DNA of 64,000 nucleotides, from the NCBI RefSeq assembly GCF_003458415.1, contig NZ_QRUF01000001.1, forward strand, positions 60,142-124,141, given 5' to 3'. This document shows, piece after piece, positions 42,278 through 51,772 of the stretch. Each line of letters opens with the position of its first letter. Position 1 is the first letter of the stretch. The DNA comes from Collinsella sp. AF25-2LB (GTDB taxonomy: Bacteria > Actinomycetota > Coriobacteriia > Coriobacteriales > Coriobacteriaceae). Below the pieces are notes generated by a model. The model saw nothing but the letters and a program-made list of their open reading frames with translations. It was not told the origin of the DNA and did not search any database. A program made the position numbers and the translations under genes.

Positions 42278-43672
42278 ATGACCCAGGAGACGGTTACGAA
42301 CGGCACTGAAGCCCTGTTCACTCGCGAAGGCATGCCTCCCGTTAAGGAAATGATCCCGTGTGCCCTTCAGCACGTACTGGCATCGTTTGCCGGCATCATT
42401 ACCCCGGCGGTCATCATGGCCGGCGTCTACGGCTTTAATAGCCAGCAGAGTACCGACATCATCCAGGTCGCGCTCATTCTTTCGGCGATCGACACGGCCC
42501 TTCAGGCCTTCGCTCCCTTCCGTCGCATCGGCGGCGGCCTGCCCATCGTCATGGGCGTTTCGTTCGCGTTCCTGCCGGCCCTGCAGGCCATGGGTGCCTC
42601 GGGCTTTAGCTTTGGTGCGCTGCTGGGTGGCGAGATCGTCGGCGGCGCCGTCGCGGTCCTCTTTGGTCTGGCCTACAGCAAGATCAAGTGGCTGTTCCCG
42701 CCCGTCGTGACCGGTACGGTCATCTTCTCCATCGGCGTTTCGCTGTATCCCACGGCCGTCAAGTATATGGCCGGCGGTATGGGTACGCCGCTGTGGGGCA
42801 CCCCGCAGGCCTGGTGCGTCGCTCTTATCACCTTCGCCGTGGTCTTTGCGCTCGCCAACTTTGGCAAGGGCACGCTCAAGCTGGGATCCGTGTTCTTTGG
42901 CATGATCGTTGGCATGATCGTCTCCATCCCCTTTGGCATGATCGACTTCTCCAGCGTCGCCACCGCTCAGGTCTTCGCCCTTCCCAAGCTCATGCCCTAC
43001 GCGCTCGAGTTTGATCCCGAGGTCTGCATTACCCTCGCCGTCGTGTTCCCCATGGTTGCTATCCAGGTTATCGGTGACGTTTCCGCCGCCTGCCTGGGCT
43101 CCATCGACCGTATGCCCACCGAGCGCGAGCTCTCCGGCGCTATTGTGTCCCAGGGCCTCACCTCTATGGTCGGCGGCCTGCTGGGCGGTCTTCCCACCAG
43201 CGCCCTTGGCCAGAACGTGGGCATCATCTGCTCCAACAAGGTCGTCAACAAGTGGGTCTTTGTGATCATTGCGGCCGTCTTTGCCATCGCCGGTCTGTTC
43301 CCGCAGCTCTCTGCCGTCCTTTCCGCTATCCCGCAGCCCGTCATCGGCGGCGCGACCGTCGGCGTCTTTGGCACCATCACCATGAACGGCGTGCGCATGT
43401 TCACCCGCGAGGGCCTCACGCAGCGCACTACCACCATCGTCGGTACCTCCGTCGTCTTTGGCCTGGGTATCTGGATGGCCAGCGGTTGCCTTGCCGGCGA
43501 GGGTATGCCCACCTGGGTTTCCACCGTCATCGGCTCCAATGCCGTAACCCCCACCGCCATCATGGCCATTGTCCTTAACCTGATCCTTCCGCAGACGCCG
43601 GTCGTGGCCCAGCACATCGATGCTGCCAAGGACGCTGCCGTGGATCTGGTCTTGCCCGAGAGCAAGAAGTAA
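42278..43672 (+). CDS. NCS2 family purine/uracil permease
   Basis: This 464-residue nucleobase:cation symporter has about 14 hydrophobic helices. The NAT signature region is LGQNVGIICSNK, close to the xanthine/uric-acid permease motif. The neighbouring ssnA-ygfK-xdhD-like genes point to a purine substrate such as xanthine, hypoxanthine or urate. ATG 42278 follows a weak GAGG/GGTGG. It is the first gene of the cluster, 195 nt before ssnA, and that gap is full of hairpins. Confidence 0.9.
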   Translation: MTQETVTNGTEALFTREGMPPVKEMIPCALQHVLASFAGIITPAVIMAGVYGFNSQQSTDIIQVALILSAIDTALQAFAPFRRIGGGLPIVMGVSFAFLPALQAMGASGFSFGALLGGEIVGGAVAVLFGLAYSKIKWLFPPVVTGTVIFSIGVSLYPTAVKYMAGGMGTPLWGTPQAWCVALITFAVVFALANFGKGTLKLGSVFFGMIVGMIVSIPFGMIDFSSVATAQVFALPKLMPYALEFDPEVCITLAVVFPMVAIQVIGDVSAACLGSIDRMPTERELSGAIVSQGLTSMVGGLLGGLPTSALGQNVGIICSNKVVNKWVFVIIAAVFAIAGLFPQLSAVLSAIPQPVIGGATVGVFGTITMNGVRMFTREGLTQRTTTIVGTSVVFGLGIWMASGCLAGEGMPTWVSTVIGSNAVTPTAIMAIVLNLILPQTPVVAQHIDAAKDAAVDLVLPESKK

Positions 43673-43688
43673 CCAATTCGGTGCTATT

Positions 43689-43850
43689 CGTCGGCGGACG
43701 CATCGCCTCGTCCGCCGACGTCATGCGGCGCCAAGCCGCACTTCAAAGGGTTTGTCCCTTTGGTGAAGCGTTGACGGGAGAGGGCCCGTTTCCGGTGTAG
43801 GCCGGCGCTTCGCACTCCGCCATGTCAGAGGTGTCAAACCCCGCCTCTGA
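43689..43850 (+). promoter_or_regulatory. Hairpin-rich intercistronic region before ssnA
   Basis: Successive dyads occur in one short gap: CGTCGGCGGAC/GTCCGCCGACG (43689-43720), TGCGGC/GCCGCA (43724-43740), CTTC-AAAGGG/CCCTTT-GAAG (43741-43768) and TCAGAGG/CCTCTGA (43825-43850), the last just before the ribosome binding site. This may be mRNA processing signals or a riboswitch. No known riboswitch consensus was recognised. Confidence 0.5.
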
Positions 43851-43867
43851 TGTCGAAGGGAGCATCC

Positions 43868-45223
43868 ATGCTTCTGGTCGCTAACGGTTCCGTCTTTACC
43901 CGCAACGCTCAGACCCCGTTTATTCCAAACGGTGCGGTCGCCATTGACGGAGATACGATCGTCGAAGTGGGCCCCGAGTGCGAGCTCAAGGCCAAGTACC
44001 CGGATGCCGAGTACGTCGACGCCCAGGGCAACCTCATCATGCCCGGACTCATCAACTGCCACACCCACATCTATTCGGGTCTAGCCCGCGGCCTTGCCAT
44101 CAAGGGCTGCAACCCCACCAACTTCCTGGAGAATCTTGAGCAGCAGTGGTGGAAGATCGACGACAACCTGACGCTCGACGGCACCAAGGCCAGCGCCTAT
44201 GCCACGATCTTGGACTCCATCCGCGACGGCGTCACCACGATCTTCGATCACCATGCGAGCTTCTGTGAGATCCCGGGTAGCCTCTTTACCATTAAGGACG
44301 CAGCTCAGGAGCTGGGCATGCGTTCGTGCCTGTGCTACGAGGTCTCCGATCGCCGCGGCCAGGAAAAATGCGACCAGGCCATTGCCGAGAACGCCGAATT
44401 TGCCCAGTGGGCCGCCAAGGAGCGTCGCGATAACGACAACCATATGATCGCCGCCATGTTTGGCGGACATGCCACCTTTACGCTTTCGGACGAGACCATG
44501 GATAAGATGGCCGAGGCCAACAACGGCCTGACCGGCTTCCACATCCATGTGTGCGAGGGCATGAACGACGTGTGGGATTCCCGCCTCAACCGCGGCGGCA
44601 TCAGCCCCGTCGAGCGCCTGCTGCAGCACAACCTGCTGGGTCCCGACACCATGCTGGGCCACTGCATCCACGTGACGCCTGCCGAGATGGATATCGTCAA
44701 GGAGTCCGGCACCTGGCTCGTCAACAACCCCGAATCCAATATGGGCAACGCCGTGGGCTGCGCCCCCGTGCTCGAGTTCTTCCGCCGCGGCATCCCCGTG
44801 TGCATGGGCACCGATGCCTACACCCACGATATGCTCGAGAGCCTCAAGGTCTTCCTGATCATTCAGCGTCACAACGCCGCTATGCCCAACGTGGGCTGGT
44901 GCGAGGCAATGACGATGCTGTTCGAGAACAACGCCAAGATGGCCAGCAAGTACTTCGATCGCAAACTCGGTGTGCTCGAGGCCGGCGCTGCCGCCGACGT
45001 CATCGTCATGGACTACAAGCCCTTTACGCCGCTGAGCGAGGAGAACATCGACGGCCACATGCTCTTTGGCATGATGGGCAAAAACTGCCGCACCACCATC
45101 ATCAACGGCCGCGTCCTGTACAAGGATCGCGAGTTCGTTGGCATTGATGAGGACAAGATCAACGCGTGGACCATGGCTGAGTCCAAGAAGCTCTGGAGCA
45201 CGCTCAACGAACGCACCTACTAA
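43868..45223 (+). CDS. ssnA: Putative aminohydrolase SsnA
   Basis: This 451-residue amidohydrolase-superfamily protein is most like E. coli SsnA of the ygfK-ssnA-xdhD purine gene cluster. The metal site begins with His65/His67 in GLINCHTHIYSGLARG. Further ligands lie in HIHVCEG, LGHCIHV and MGTDAYTHD. It may deaminate a purine or related heterocycle, but the substrate is not established. ATG 43868 follows GAAGGGA. It is transcribed with ygfK downstream. Confidence 0.88.
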   Translation: MLLVANGSVFTRNAQTPFIPNGAVAIDGDTIVEVGPECELKAKYPDAEYVDAQGNLIMPGLINCHTHIYSGLARGLAIKGCNPTNFLENLEQQWWKIDDNLTLDGTKASAYATILDSIRDGVTTIFDHHASFCEIPGSLFTIKDAAQELGMRSCLCYEVSDRRGQEKCDQAIAENAEFAQWAAKERRDNDNHMIAAMFGGHATFTLSDETMDKMAEANNGLTGFHIHVCEGMNDVWDSRLNRGGISPVERLLQHNLLGPDTMLGHCIHVTPAEMDIVKESGTWLVNNPESNMGNAVGCAPVLEFFRRGIPVCMGTDAYTHDMLESLKVFLIIQRHNAAMPNVGWCEAMTMLFENNAKMASKYFDRKLGVLEAGAAADVIVMDYKPFTPLSEENIDGHMLFGMMGKNCRTTIINGRVLYKDREFVGIDEDKINAWTMAESKKLWSTLNERTY

Positions 45224-45237
45224 TTACAAGTAGATTC

Positions 45238-45273
45238 ACGCGCGTCGGATGTTTCGCCGCGTTCGACGCGCGT
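45238..45273 (+). promoter_or_regulatory. Hairpin in the ssnA-ygfK gap
   Basis: ACGCGCGTCG (45238-45247) pairs with CGACGCGCGT (45264-45273). A second, smaller hairpin with GCGC/GCGC follows near 45330. No U tract is present, so it is more likely an RNA processing or stability element than a terminator. Confidence 0.5.
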
Positions 45274-45371
45274 ATAGGCGGCCTCCGCGGGGTCGCCGGC
45301 GCTGTGCTAGCGCTACACCGTATTTGCGCCCGTCGCGCGGTCTCGCCGGGCGTTACAGAGAGGAGCTCATT

Positions 45372-48371
45372 ATGAGCGACATCATGAGGCCGATCCCGTT
45401 TTCGCAGCTGATGAACTGGATCATCGAGGAGCACAAGACTCAGGGCGCCGTCTTTGGCGTGCGCAAGATGGTCACGACCAACCAGGAGGGCGCGCTTCCC
45501 ATTTTTGACGAGCGCATCGAGACTCCGTTTGGCCCGGCCGCCGGTCCCAATACGCAGCTGGCCCAGAACATCGTGGCATCCTACGTGGCCGGTTCCCGCT
45601 TCTTTGAGCTCAAGACCGTTCAGGTTATGGACGGCGAGGAGCTCTCCAAGTGTGTGAACAAGCCCTGCATCGTGGCGCAGGACGAGTGCTACAACTGCGA
45701 GTGGTCGACCGAGCTCGAGGTTCCGCAGGCCTTTGCCGAGTACGTGAAGGCATGGTTTGCCTGCCACCTGATCGCTCGCGAGTACGGCCTGGGCAGCCCG
45801 GATGGTTTTGTCTTCAACATGTCCGTGGGTTATGACCTCGAGGGCATCAAGAGCCCCAAGGTCGATGCGTACATTGAGGGCATGAAGGACGCCAGCGGCT
45901 CCGAGGTTTGGAACGAGTGCCGCACGTGGGCGCTCGCTAACCTGGACAAGTTTGAGCATGTCGATGCCGCGTTTGTCGAGTCCATCCCGGCGCGCGTCTC
46001 CAACTCCATTACCGAGTCCACGCTGCATGGCTGCCCGCCGGCGGAGATCGAGCGCATCGCGACCTATCTGATTACCGAGAAGGGTCTCAACACCTACATC
46101 AAGTGCAACCCCACGCTGCTGGGCTATGAGTTTGCCCGCCAGCGTCTGAACGAGCTGGGCTTTGACTACATCGTTTTCGATGACACGCACTTCCGTGAGG
46201 ACCTGCAGTGGGCCGATGCCGTGCCTATGTTCGAGCGCCTGATTGCCCTGTGCGCCGAGCGCGGCCTGGAGTTTGGCGTCAAGCTGACCAACACCTTCCC
46301 CGTCGACGTGACGAGAAACGAGCTGCCCTCTACCGAGATGTACATGTCCGGCCGTTCGCTGTTCTCGCTGACCATCGAGGCCGCCCGCCGCATTACCGAG
46401 CAGTTTGACGGTAAGCTGCGCATCAGCTACTCCGGTGGTGCCACGGTCTACAACATCCGCGCCCTGTATGATGCCGGCATTTGGCCCGTCACCCTGGCGA
46501 CCGACGTGCTCAAGCCCGGTGGCTACGAGCGCTTTAGCCAGATGGCCGGCGAGTTTACCGACCTGGATGGCAAGCCGTTTGCGGGCGTCTCGCTCGAGGC
46601 CGTGACCGCGATTCAGACCGACTCGCTCACCAACCCGCTCTACAAGAAGCCGCTGCGCCCGCTGCCCGACCGCAAGGTCGCCGGCAAGAGCCCGCTTTCC
46701 GACTGCTTTACCACGCCGTGCCGCACGAGCTGTCCCATCCAGCAGGATATTCCCGCCTATCTGGCGGCTGTTGACGAGGGCCGCTTCGAGGACGCGCTCA
46801 ACATCATCATCGAGCGCAACGCCCTGCCGTTTATCACCGGCACCATCTGCCCGCATCCCTGCGGCCGCGCTTGCGAGCGTGCGTTCTACGAGCCCGAGGG
46901 TGCCCAGATTCGCGCCAGCAAGCTCAAGGCTGCCCGCGAGGCCATGACCGCCGTGCTGCCCAAGCTGCGCGCCCAGGCCATTGCCAACGACGGCGAGCAC
47001 AACGTTGCCGTTATCGGTGGCGGCCCGGCCGGTCTGGCGACGGCGTTCTTCCTGACGCGTGCCGGCGTGCCCGTCACTATCTTTGAGGCCCGCGATTCGC
47101 TCGGCGGCGTGGTCCGCCACGTGATCCCCGAGTTCCGTATTGCGAGCGACGATATCTCCCACGATGCCGAGCTCTGCCTGGCCTTTGGCGCCAAGGTGCA
47201 GCTCAACGCTCGCGTGGATTCCATTGAAGAGCTCAAGGCCCAGGGCTTTACCGACGTGGTCGTGGCCACCGGTGCCTGGATGCCCGGCTCTGCGGGCTTG
47301 GGCGAGGGTGCCGAGCTCGACGTGCTGGAGTTCCTCGAGACCGCCAAGAAGGGCGAGAAGCTCGAGCTGGGCGAGGACGTCGTGGTCATCGGCGCCGGCA
47401 ACACCGCCATGGATGCTGCCCGCGTGGCCAAGCGCCTGGCTGGTGTGAAGAACGTGCGCCTGGTGTATCGCCGCACCAAGAAGCAGATGCCCGCCGACGA
47501 GGAAGAGCTTGATCTTGCTCTTGCCGACGGCGTTGAGTTCTGCGAGCTGCTGGCGCCCAAGGCACTCAACGGCGCCGTGCTGACCTGCGATGTTATGGAG
47601 CTTGGCGAGCCGGATGCAAGCGGCCGTCGCAGCCCCGTCGCCACGGGCGAGACCGTCGAGCTTCCCGCCACCACGGTGATCTGCGCCGTGGGCGAGGGCA
47701 TCGACGCCAGCCTGTACGATGCCGCGGGCGTCGAGCACGACCGTCGCGGCCGCCTTGCCGCCACCTCCACCGGCGTCGAGGGCGTCTGGGCTGCGGGCGA
47801 CTGCCGTCGCGGTCCTGCTACCGTGGTCGAGGCCATCGCCGATGCCGCCGAGGTTGCCCGTGCCATCGCCGGCGTGGACTTTAACAAGTACGCCGACCAG
47901 AATGCTCAGGCCGGCCGCGAGGACACCTGCTACGAGCGCAAGGGGTCGCTGTGCCGCGACAAACGCAACTGCACCAAGACCCGCTGCCTGGGCTGCGGCT
48001 CGGTGTGCGAGGTCTGCTGCGACGTGTGCCCCAACCGCGCCAACGTGGCAATTAAGGTGCCGGGCCTGGCCAAGCATCAGGTCGTCCATGTCGACGGCAT
48101 GTGCAACGAGTGCGGCAACTGCGCCGTGTTCTGCCCTTACCAGGAGGGTCGTCCCTACAAGGACAAGCTCACCCTGTTCTGGAGCGAGGAGGACATGGAG
48201 AACTCCGAGAACGAGGGCTTCCTGGCCGTGGACGAGGACCACTTTAAGGTTCGCGTCGCCGGCACGGTCCGCACCGTCTCGGTCGATGCCGTCAACACCG
48301 GTCTTCCCGAGGCCGTCCGCCTGACCATCAGGGCTGTGCGCGACAACTATTCGTACCTTCTTAAGAAATAG
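45372..48371 (+). CDS. ygfK: YgfK-like Fe-S flavoprotein (putative selenate reductase subunit)
   Basis: This 999-residue redox protein has an N-terminal dihydroorotate-dehydrogenase-like barrel (about 1-430). A GltD-type Fe-S domain follows (CRTSCPIQQDIPAYL... CPHPCGRACE, about 455-505). Next is an FAD/NAD(P) domain starting VAVIGGGPAGLATAFFL, with a second nucleotide motif VVVIGAGNTAMDAARVAK. A C-terminal ferredoxin-like region has CLGCGSVCEVCC and CNECGNCAVFCP. It likely passes electrons between NAD(P)H and the molybdenum enzyme encoded downstream. The ATG follows GAGAGGAGC. Confidence 0.9.
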   Translation: MSDIMRPIPFSQLMNWIIEEHKTQGAVFGVRKMVTTNQEGALPIFDERIETPFGPAAGPNTQLAQNIVASYVAGSRFFELKTVQVMDGEELSKCVNKPCIVAQDECYNCEWSTELEVPQAFAEYVKAWFACHLIAREYGLGSPDGFVFNMSVGYDLEGIKSPKVDAYIEGMKDASGSEVWNECRTWALANLDKFEHVDAAFVESIPARVSNSITESTLHGCPPAEIERIATYLITEKGLNTYIKCNPTLLGYEFARQRLNELGFDYIVFDDTHFREDLQWADAVPMFERLIALCAERGLEFGVKLTNTFPVDVTRNELPSTEMYMSGRSLFSLTIEAARRITEQFDGKLRISYSGGATVYNIRALYDAGIWPVTLATDVLKPGGYERFSQMAGEFTDLDGKPFAGVSLEAVTAIQTDSLTNPLYKKPLRPLPDRKVAGKSPLSDCFTTPCRTSCPIQQDIPAYLAAVDEGRFEDALNIIIERNALPFITGTICPHPCGRACERAFYEPEGAQIRASKLKAAREAMTAVLPKLRAQAIANDGEHNVAVIGGGPAGLATAFFLTRAGVPVTIFEARDSLGGVVRHVIPEFRIASDDISHDAELCLAFGAKVQLNARVDSIEELKAQGFTDVVVATGAWMPGSAGLGEGAELDVLEFLETAKKGEKLELGEDVVVIGAGNTAMDAARVAKRLAGVKNVRLVYRRTKKQMPADEEELDLALADGVEFCELLAPKALNGAVLTCDVMELGEPDASGRRSPVATGETVELPATTVICAVGEGIDASLYDAAGVEHDRRGRLAATSTGVEGVWAAGDCRRGPATVVEAIADAAEVARAIAGVDFNKYADQNAQAGREDTCYERKGSLCRDKRNCTKTRCLGCGSVCEVCCDVCPNRANVAIKVPGLAKHQVVHVDGMCNECGNCAVFCPYQEGRPYKDKLTLFWSEEDMENSENEGFLAVDEDHFKVRVAGTVRTVSVDAVNTGLPEAVRLTIRAVRDNYSYLLKK

Positions 48372-48382
48372 GCGAGTCTCTT

Positions 48383-48862
48383 ATGGCCAAATCCATTCAA
48401 CATAACGTGGCCTACGTTGCCTGCGGAAGCGGTTGCGCCTCCGCAGGCGGCGATGCCCGCTGCAGCGAAGGCTGCATTGGCTGTGGCGCCTGCGTCACGG
48501 CTTGCCCCCACGGTGCCATCTCACTGGTCGACGGCGTTGCCCGCGTGGACCGCTCCAAGTGCACGGGCTGCGGCCTGTGCGGCATGGCGTGCCCGCAGCG
48601 CGTGATTGCCTTCGTTCCCGGCTACCAGAACATCCTGGTGCGCTGTAACAACACCGACAAGGGCGCCATTGCGCGCAAGATCTGCGACACGAGCTGCATC
48701 GGTTGCGGCATGTGCGCCAAAAAGTGCCCTGCCGGCGCTATTCGCATCGAGGACAACTGCGCCCATATCGACGGCGCGGACTGCCTGTCGTGCGGCATGT
48801 GCGCGGTTGTGTGCCTGCATGGCGCCATTCACGACCGCACCGGCATTGCCGCCGGCGTGTAG
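48383..48862 (+). CDS. Polyferredoxin-type 4Fe-4S protein
   Basis: The 159-residue protein contains four cluster motifs: CIGCGACVTACP, CTGCGLCGMACP, CIGCGMCAKKCP and CLSCGMCAVVC. This is like the RnfB C-terminal ferredoxin region. It also has a Cys-rich N-terminus, CGSGCASAGG...CSEGC. It lies 11 nt after ygfK and 12 nt before the xdhD-like gene. It probably wires the flavoprotein to the hydroxylase in place of the FAD subunit (YgfM) found in the E. coli cluster. That replacement is inference from gene order. Confidence 0.88.
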   Translation: MAKSIQHNVAYVACGSGCASAGGDARCSEGCIGCGACVTACPHGAISLVDGVARVDRSKCTGCGLCGMACPQRVIAFVPGYQNILVRCNNTDKGAIARKICDTSCIGCGMCAKKCPAGAIRIEDNCAHIDGADCLSCGMCAVVCLHGAIHDRTGIAAGV

Positions 48863-48874
48863 AAGGGAATCACC

Positions 48875-51652
48875 ATGGCACAGGAATTCACTTTTACCGT
48901 TAACGGCGTGGAGCGCACGACGACTCAGAACAAACCGCTGCTGCGCTACCTGCGGGACGACCTGCATATTCACTCCGCCAAGGACGGCTGCTCCGAGGGC
49001 GCGTGCGGTACCTGCACCATCCACGTGGACGGTGCGGCCGTCAAGGCGTGCGTGCTGACCACCGCGCTTGCCGCCGGCCGTAACATCGTAACCGTCGAGG
49101 GCCTGCCCGAGGACGTGCGCGAGGCCTTTGTGTACGCCTTTGGCGCCGTGGGCGCCGTGCAGTGCGGCTTTTGCATCCCCGGCATGGTCATGGCGGGTGC
49201 GGCACTCATCGCCGAGGACCCCGAGCCCACCGAGGAACAGATCAAGTACGCCATTCGCGGCAACGTCTGCCGTTGCACCGGCTACAAGAAGATTATCGAG
49301 GGCATTTCGCTGGCAGCCGCGGTGCTCCGCGGCGAAAAGCAGATCGACGAGGACCTGGAGCGCGGCGATGACTACGGCGTGGGCAAGCGCGCCTTCCGTA
49401 TCGACGTGCGCAAGAAGGTGCTCGGCGAGGGCAAGTACCCCGACGACATCGACGAGCTCGACCAGCCGGGCCTGACCTATGCCAGCGCCGTGCGCTCGAA
49501 GTACCCGCGTGCCCGCGTGCTCTCCATCGATACCTCCAAGGCCGAGGCCCTGCCCGGCGTGGTGGGCATTCTGCGCGCCGAGGACGTGCCGGTCAACCAG
49601 GTCGGCCACCTTATCCAGGACTGGGACGTCATGATCGCCCAGGGCGATATCACCCGCTGCGTGGGCGATGCCATCGTGCTGGTGGTTGCCGAGGACGAGG
49701 CGACGCTCGAGAAGGCCAAGAAGCTCGTCAAGGTTGATTACGAGCCTCTGGAACCCGTGCGTAACATCGCCGAGGCCAGGGCTGCCGACGCTCCGCGCCT
49801 GCACGACAGCTTCTTTGCCTTTGGCAACACGGTGGAGCTCAAGGACAACGTATGCCAGAGCCGTCACGTGACGCGTGGCGACGCCGCCAAGGCGCTGGCG
49901 GAGAGCGCGTTCACCGTGACGCAGCGCTTTACTACGCCCTTTACCGAGCATGCTTTCTTGGAGCCCGAGTGCGCCGTCGCCTTCCCGTACAAGAACGGCG
50001 TCAAGGTGCAGTCGACCGACCAGGGCGCCTACGACACGCGTAAAGAGTGCGCCCACATGTTTGGCTGGGATAGCGAGCCCGAGCGCGTGGTCGTCGAGAC
50101 CATGCTCGTGGGCGGCGGCTTTGGCGGCAAGGAGGACGTGTCCATCCAGCACCTGGCCGCGCTCGCCGCATATAAGTTCCAGCGTCCCGTGAAGTGCAAG
50201 CTCGCGCGTGCCGAGTCGCTCGCGTTCCATCCCAAGCGCCACGCCATGGACGGCACCTTTACACTGGGCTGCGACGCCGAGGGCAACTTTACCGGCCTGG
50301 ATTGCGAGATCAACTTTGATACCGGCGCCTACGCGTCGCTGTGCGGCCCGGTGCTCGAGCGCGCCTGTACGCATGCCGTCGGCCCCTACAAGTACCAGAA
50401 TACCGACATTCGCGGCTTTGGCTACTACACCAACAACCCGCCCGCCGGCGCGTACCGCGGCTTTGGCGTTTGCCAGTCCGAGTTTGCGCTCGAGAGCCTG
50501 ATCGACCTGCTGGCCGAGAAGGTCGGCCTGGATCCGTGGGAGATTCGCTACCGTAACGCCATCGAGCCGGGCGAGGTTCTGCCCAACGGGCAGATTGCCG
50601 ACTGCTCCACGGCGCTGAAGGAGACGCTGCTCGAGGTCAAGGATGCCTACTATGCGCATCCCGGACACGCCGGTATCGCCTGCGCCATGAAGAACGCCGG
50701 CGTGGGCGTGGGCCTGCCCGATGCCGGCCGCTGCAAGATTCGCGTCGAGAACGGCGTGGCCGTGGTCTATGCTGCCACGTCCGACATCGGCCAGGGCTGC
50801 AACACGGTCTTTTTGCAGGACGTTGCCGAGGCATGCGGCCTGCCGCTTCGCTGCATCGCCAATGGCGAGTGCTCTACCGAGAACGCTCCCGACTCCGGCA
50901 CCACGTCTGGCTCGCGTCAGACGGTCGTGACCGGCGAGGCCGTGCGCGGCGCCGCCTTCCTGCTGCGCGATGCCATGCTTGACATCGAGGCCGGCAAGCA
51001 TGCACCCGATGCTCCTGTGAGCGCCCATGGTGATGGCATCAAGATCGAGTACGACGACGGTCGCGCCTATCAGCTGCACACACAGGAACTCGTCGCCGGC
51101 CAGGGTATGTATCCTCAAGATCCCGCGGCTGCTATCAAGGCACTCGAGGGATGCGAGTTTGGCTACGTGTACCTGGAGCCGACCGACAAGCTGGGTGCGG
51201 ATGTTCCCAACCCCAAGAGTCACATCTGCTACGGCTTTGCCACGCATGTGGTCATTTTGGACGACGACGGCCGCGTGAGCGAGGTCTATGCCGCACACGA
51301 TTCCGGCAAGGTGGTCAATCCCATCTCCATCCAGGGTCAGATCGAAGGCGGCGTGCTCATGGGTATGGGCTATGCGCTTACCGAGGATTGGCCGCTCAAG
51401 GACTGCGTGCCCCAGGCGAGGTACGGCACGCTCGGGCTGTTCCGCGCGCCCGAGATTCCGGATATCCACGCCATCTACGTGGAGAAGGACGAACTGTTGC
51501 CCGTGGCATACGGCGGCAAGGGCATCGGCGAGATCGCAACGATCCCCACGGCGCCCGCCGTGCAGAACGCCTACCGCACGTTTGACGGCAAGCTGCGTCC
51601 AAATCTGCCCATGGTGGATACGCCCTACAGCCGCGTCCGCAACCGCGGGTAG
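48875..51652 (+). CDS. xdhD: XdhD-like molybdenum hydroxylase (xanthine dehydrogenase family)
   Basis: One 925-residue chain joins a small Fe-S subunit to a molybdopterin subunit. The first 2Fe-2S site is Cys39/44/47/59 (CSEGACGTC), and the second is in QCGFCIPGM...CRCTGYKKI (about 95-135). The hammerhead and Mo-cofactor domains follow, with GGGFGGKEDV and, near the C-terminus, GGKGIGEI, whose Glu matches the catalytic base. No FAD domain is present. It probably oxidises hypoxanthine or a related purine. ATG 48875 follows GAAGGGA. It is the last gene of the cluster. Confidence 0.88.
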   Translation: MAQEFTFTVNGVERTTTQNKPLLRYLRDDLHIHSAKDGCSEGACGTCTIHVDGAAVKACVLTTALAAGRNIVTVEGLPEDVREAFVYAFGAVGAVQCGFCIPGMVMAGAALIAEDPEPTEEQIKYAIRGNVCRCTGYKKIIEGISLAAAVLRGEKQIDEDLERGDDYGVGKRAFRIDVRKKVLGEGKYPDDIDELDQPGLTYASAVRSKYPRARVLSIDTSKAEALPGVVGILRAEDVPVNQVGHLIQDWDVMIAQGDITRCVGDAIVLVVAEDEATLEKAKKLVKVDYEPLEPVRNIAEARAADAPRLHDSFFAFGNTVELKDNVCQSRHVTRGDAAKALAESAFTVTQRFTTPFTEHAFLEPECAVAFPYKNGVKVQSTDQGAYDTRKECAHMFGWDSEPERVVVETMLVGGGFGGKEDVSIQHLAALAAYKFQRPVKCKLARAESLAFHPKRHAMDGTFTLGCDAEGNFTGLDCEINFDTGAYASLCGPVLERACTHAVGPYKYQNTDIRGFGYYTNNPPAGAYRGFGVCQSEFALESLIDLLAEKVGLDPWEIRYRNAIEPGEVLPNGQIADCSTALKETLLEVKDAYYAHPGHAGIACAMKNAGVGVGLPDAGRCKIRVENGVAVVYAATSDIGQGCNTVFLQDVAEACGLPLRCIANGECSTENAPDSGTTSGSRQTVVTGEAVRGAAFLLRDAMLDIEAGKHAPDAPVSAHGDGIKIEYDDGRAYQLHTQELVAGQGMYPQDPAAAIKALEGCEFGYVYLEPTDKLGADVPNPKSHICYGFATHVVILDDDGRVSEVYAAHDSGKVVNPISIQGQIEGGVLMGMGYALTEDWPLKDCVPQARYGTLGLFRAPEIPDIHAIYVEKDELLPVAYGGKGIGEIATIPTAPAVQNAYRTFDGKLRPNLPMVDTPYSRVRNRG

Positions 51653-51721
51653 GGTAGGGCGCGGACAGCCATTACTGACGAGCTGTTCGCGCTCAACATC
51701 AACTGCATATGCTGCGCCTTT

Positions 51722-51755
51722 GGCCCCAGCTCCATCGTGAGTCGGGGCCTTTTGT
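51722..51755 (+). terminator. Terminator after the purine cluster
   Basis: GGCCCC-A-GCTC pairs with GAGT-C-GGGGCC, followed by TTTTGTTT. A second dyad, GCGCGGACAGC/GCTGTTCGCGC, lies upstream at about 51659-51692. Confidence 0.85.
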
Positions 51756-51772
51756 TTGGAGCGCCTCCGCAT

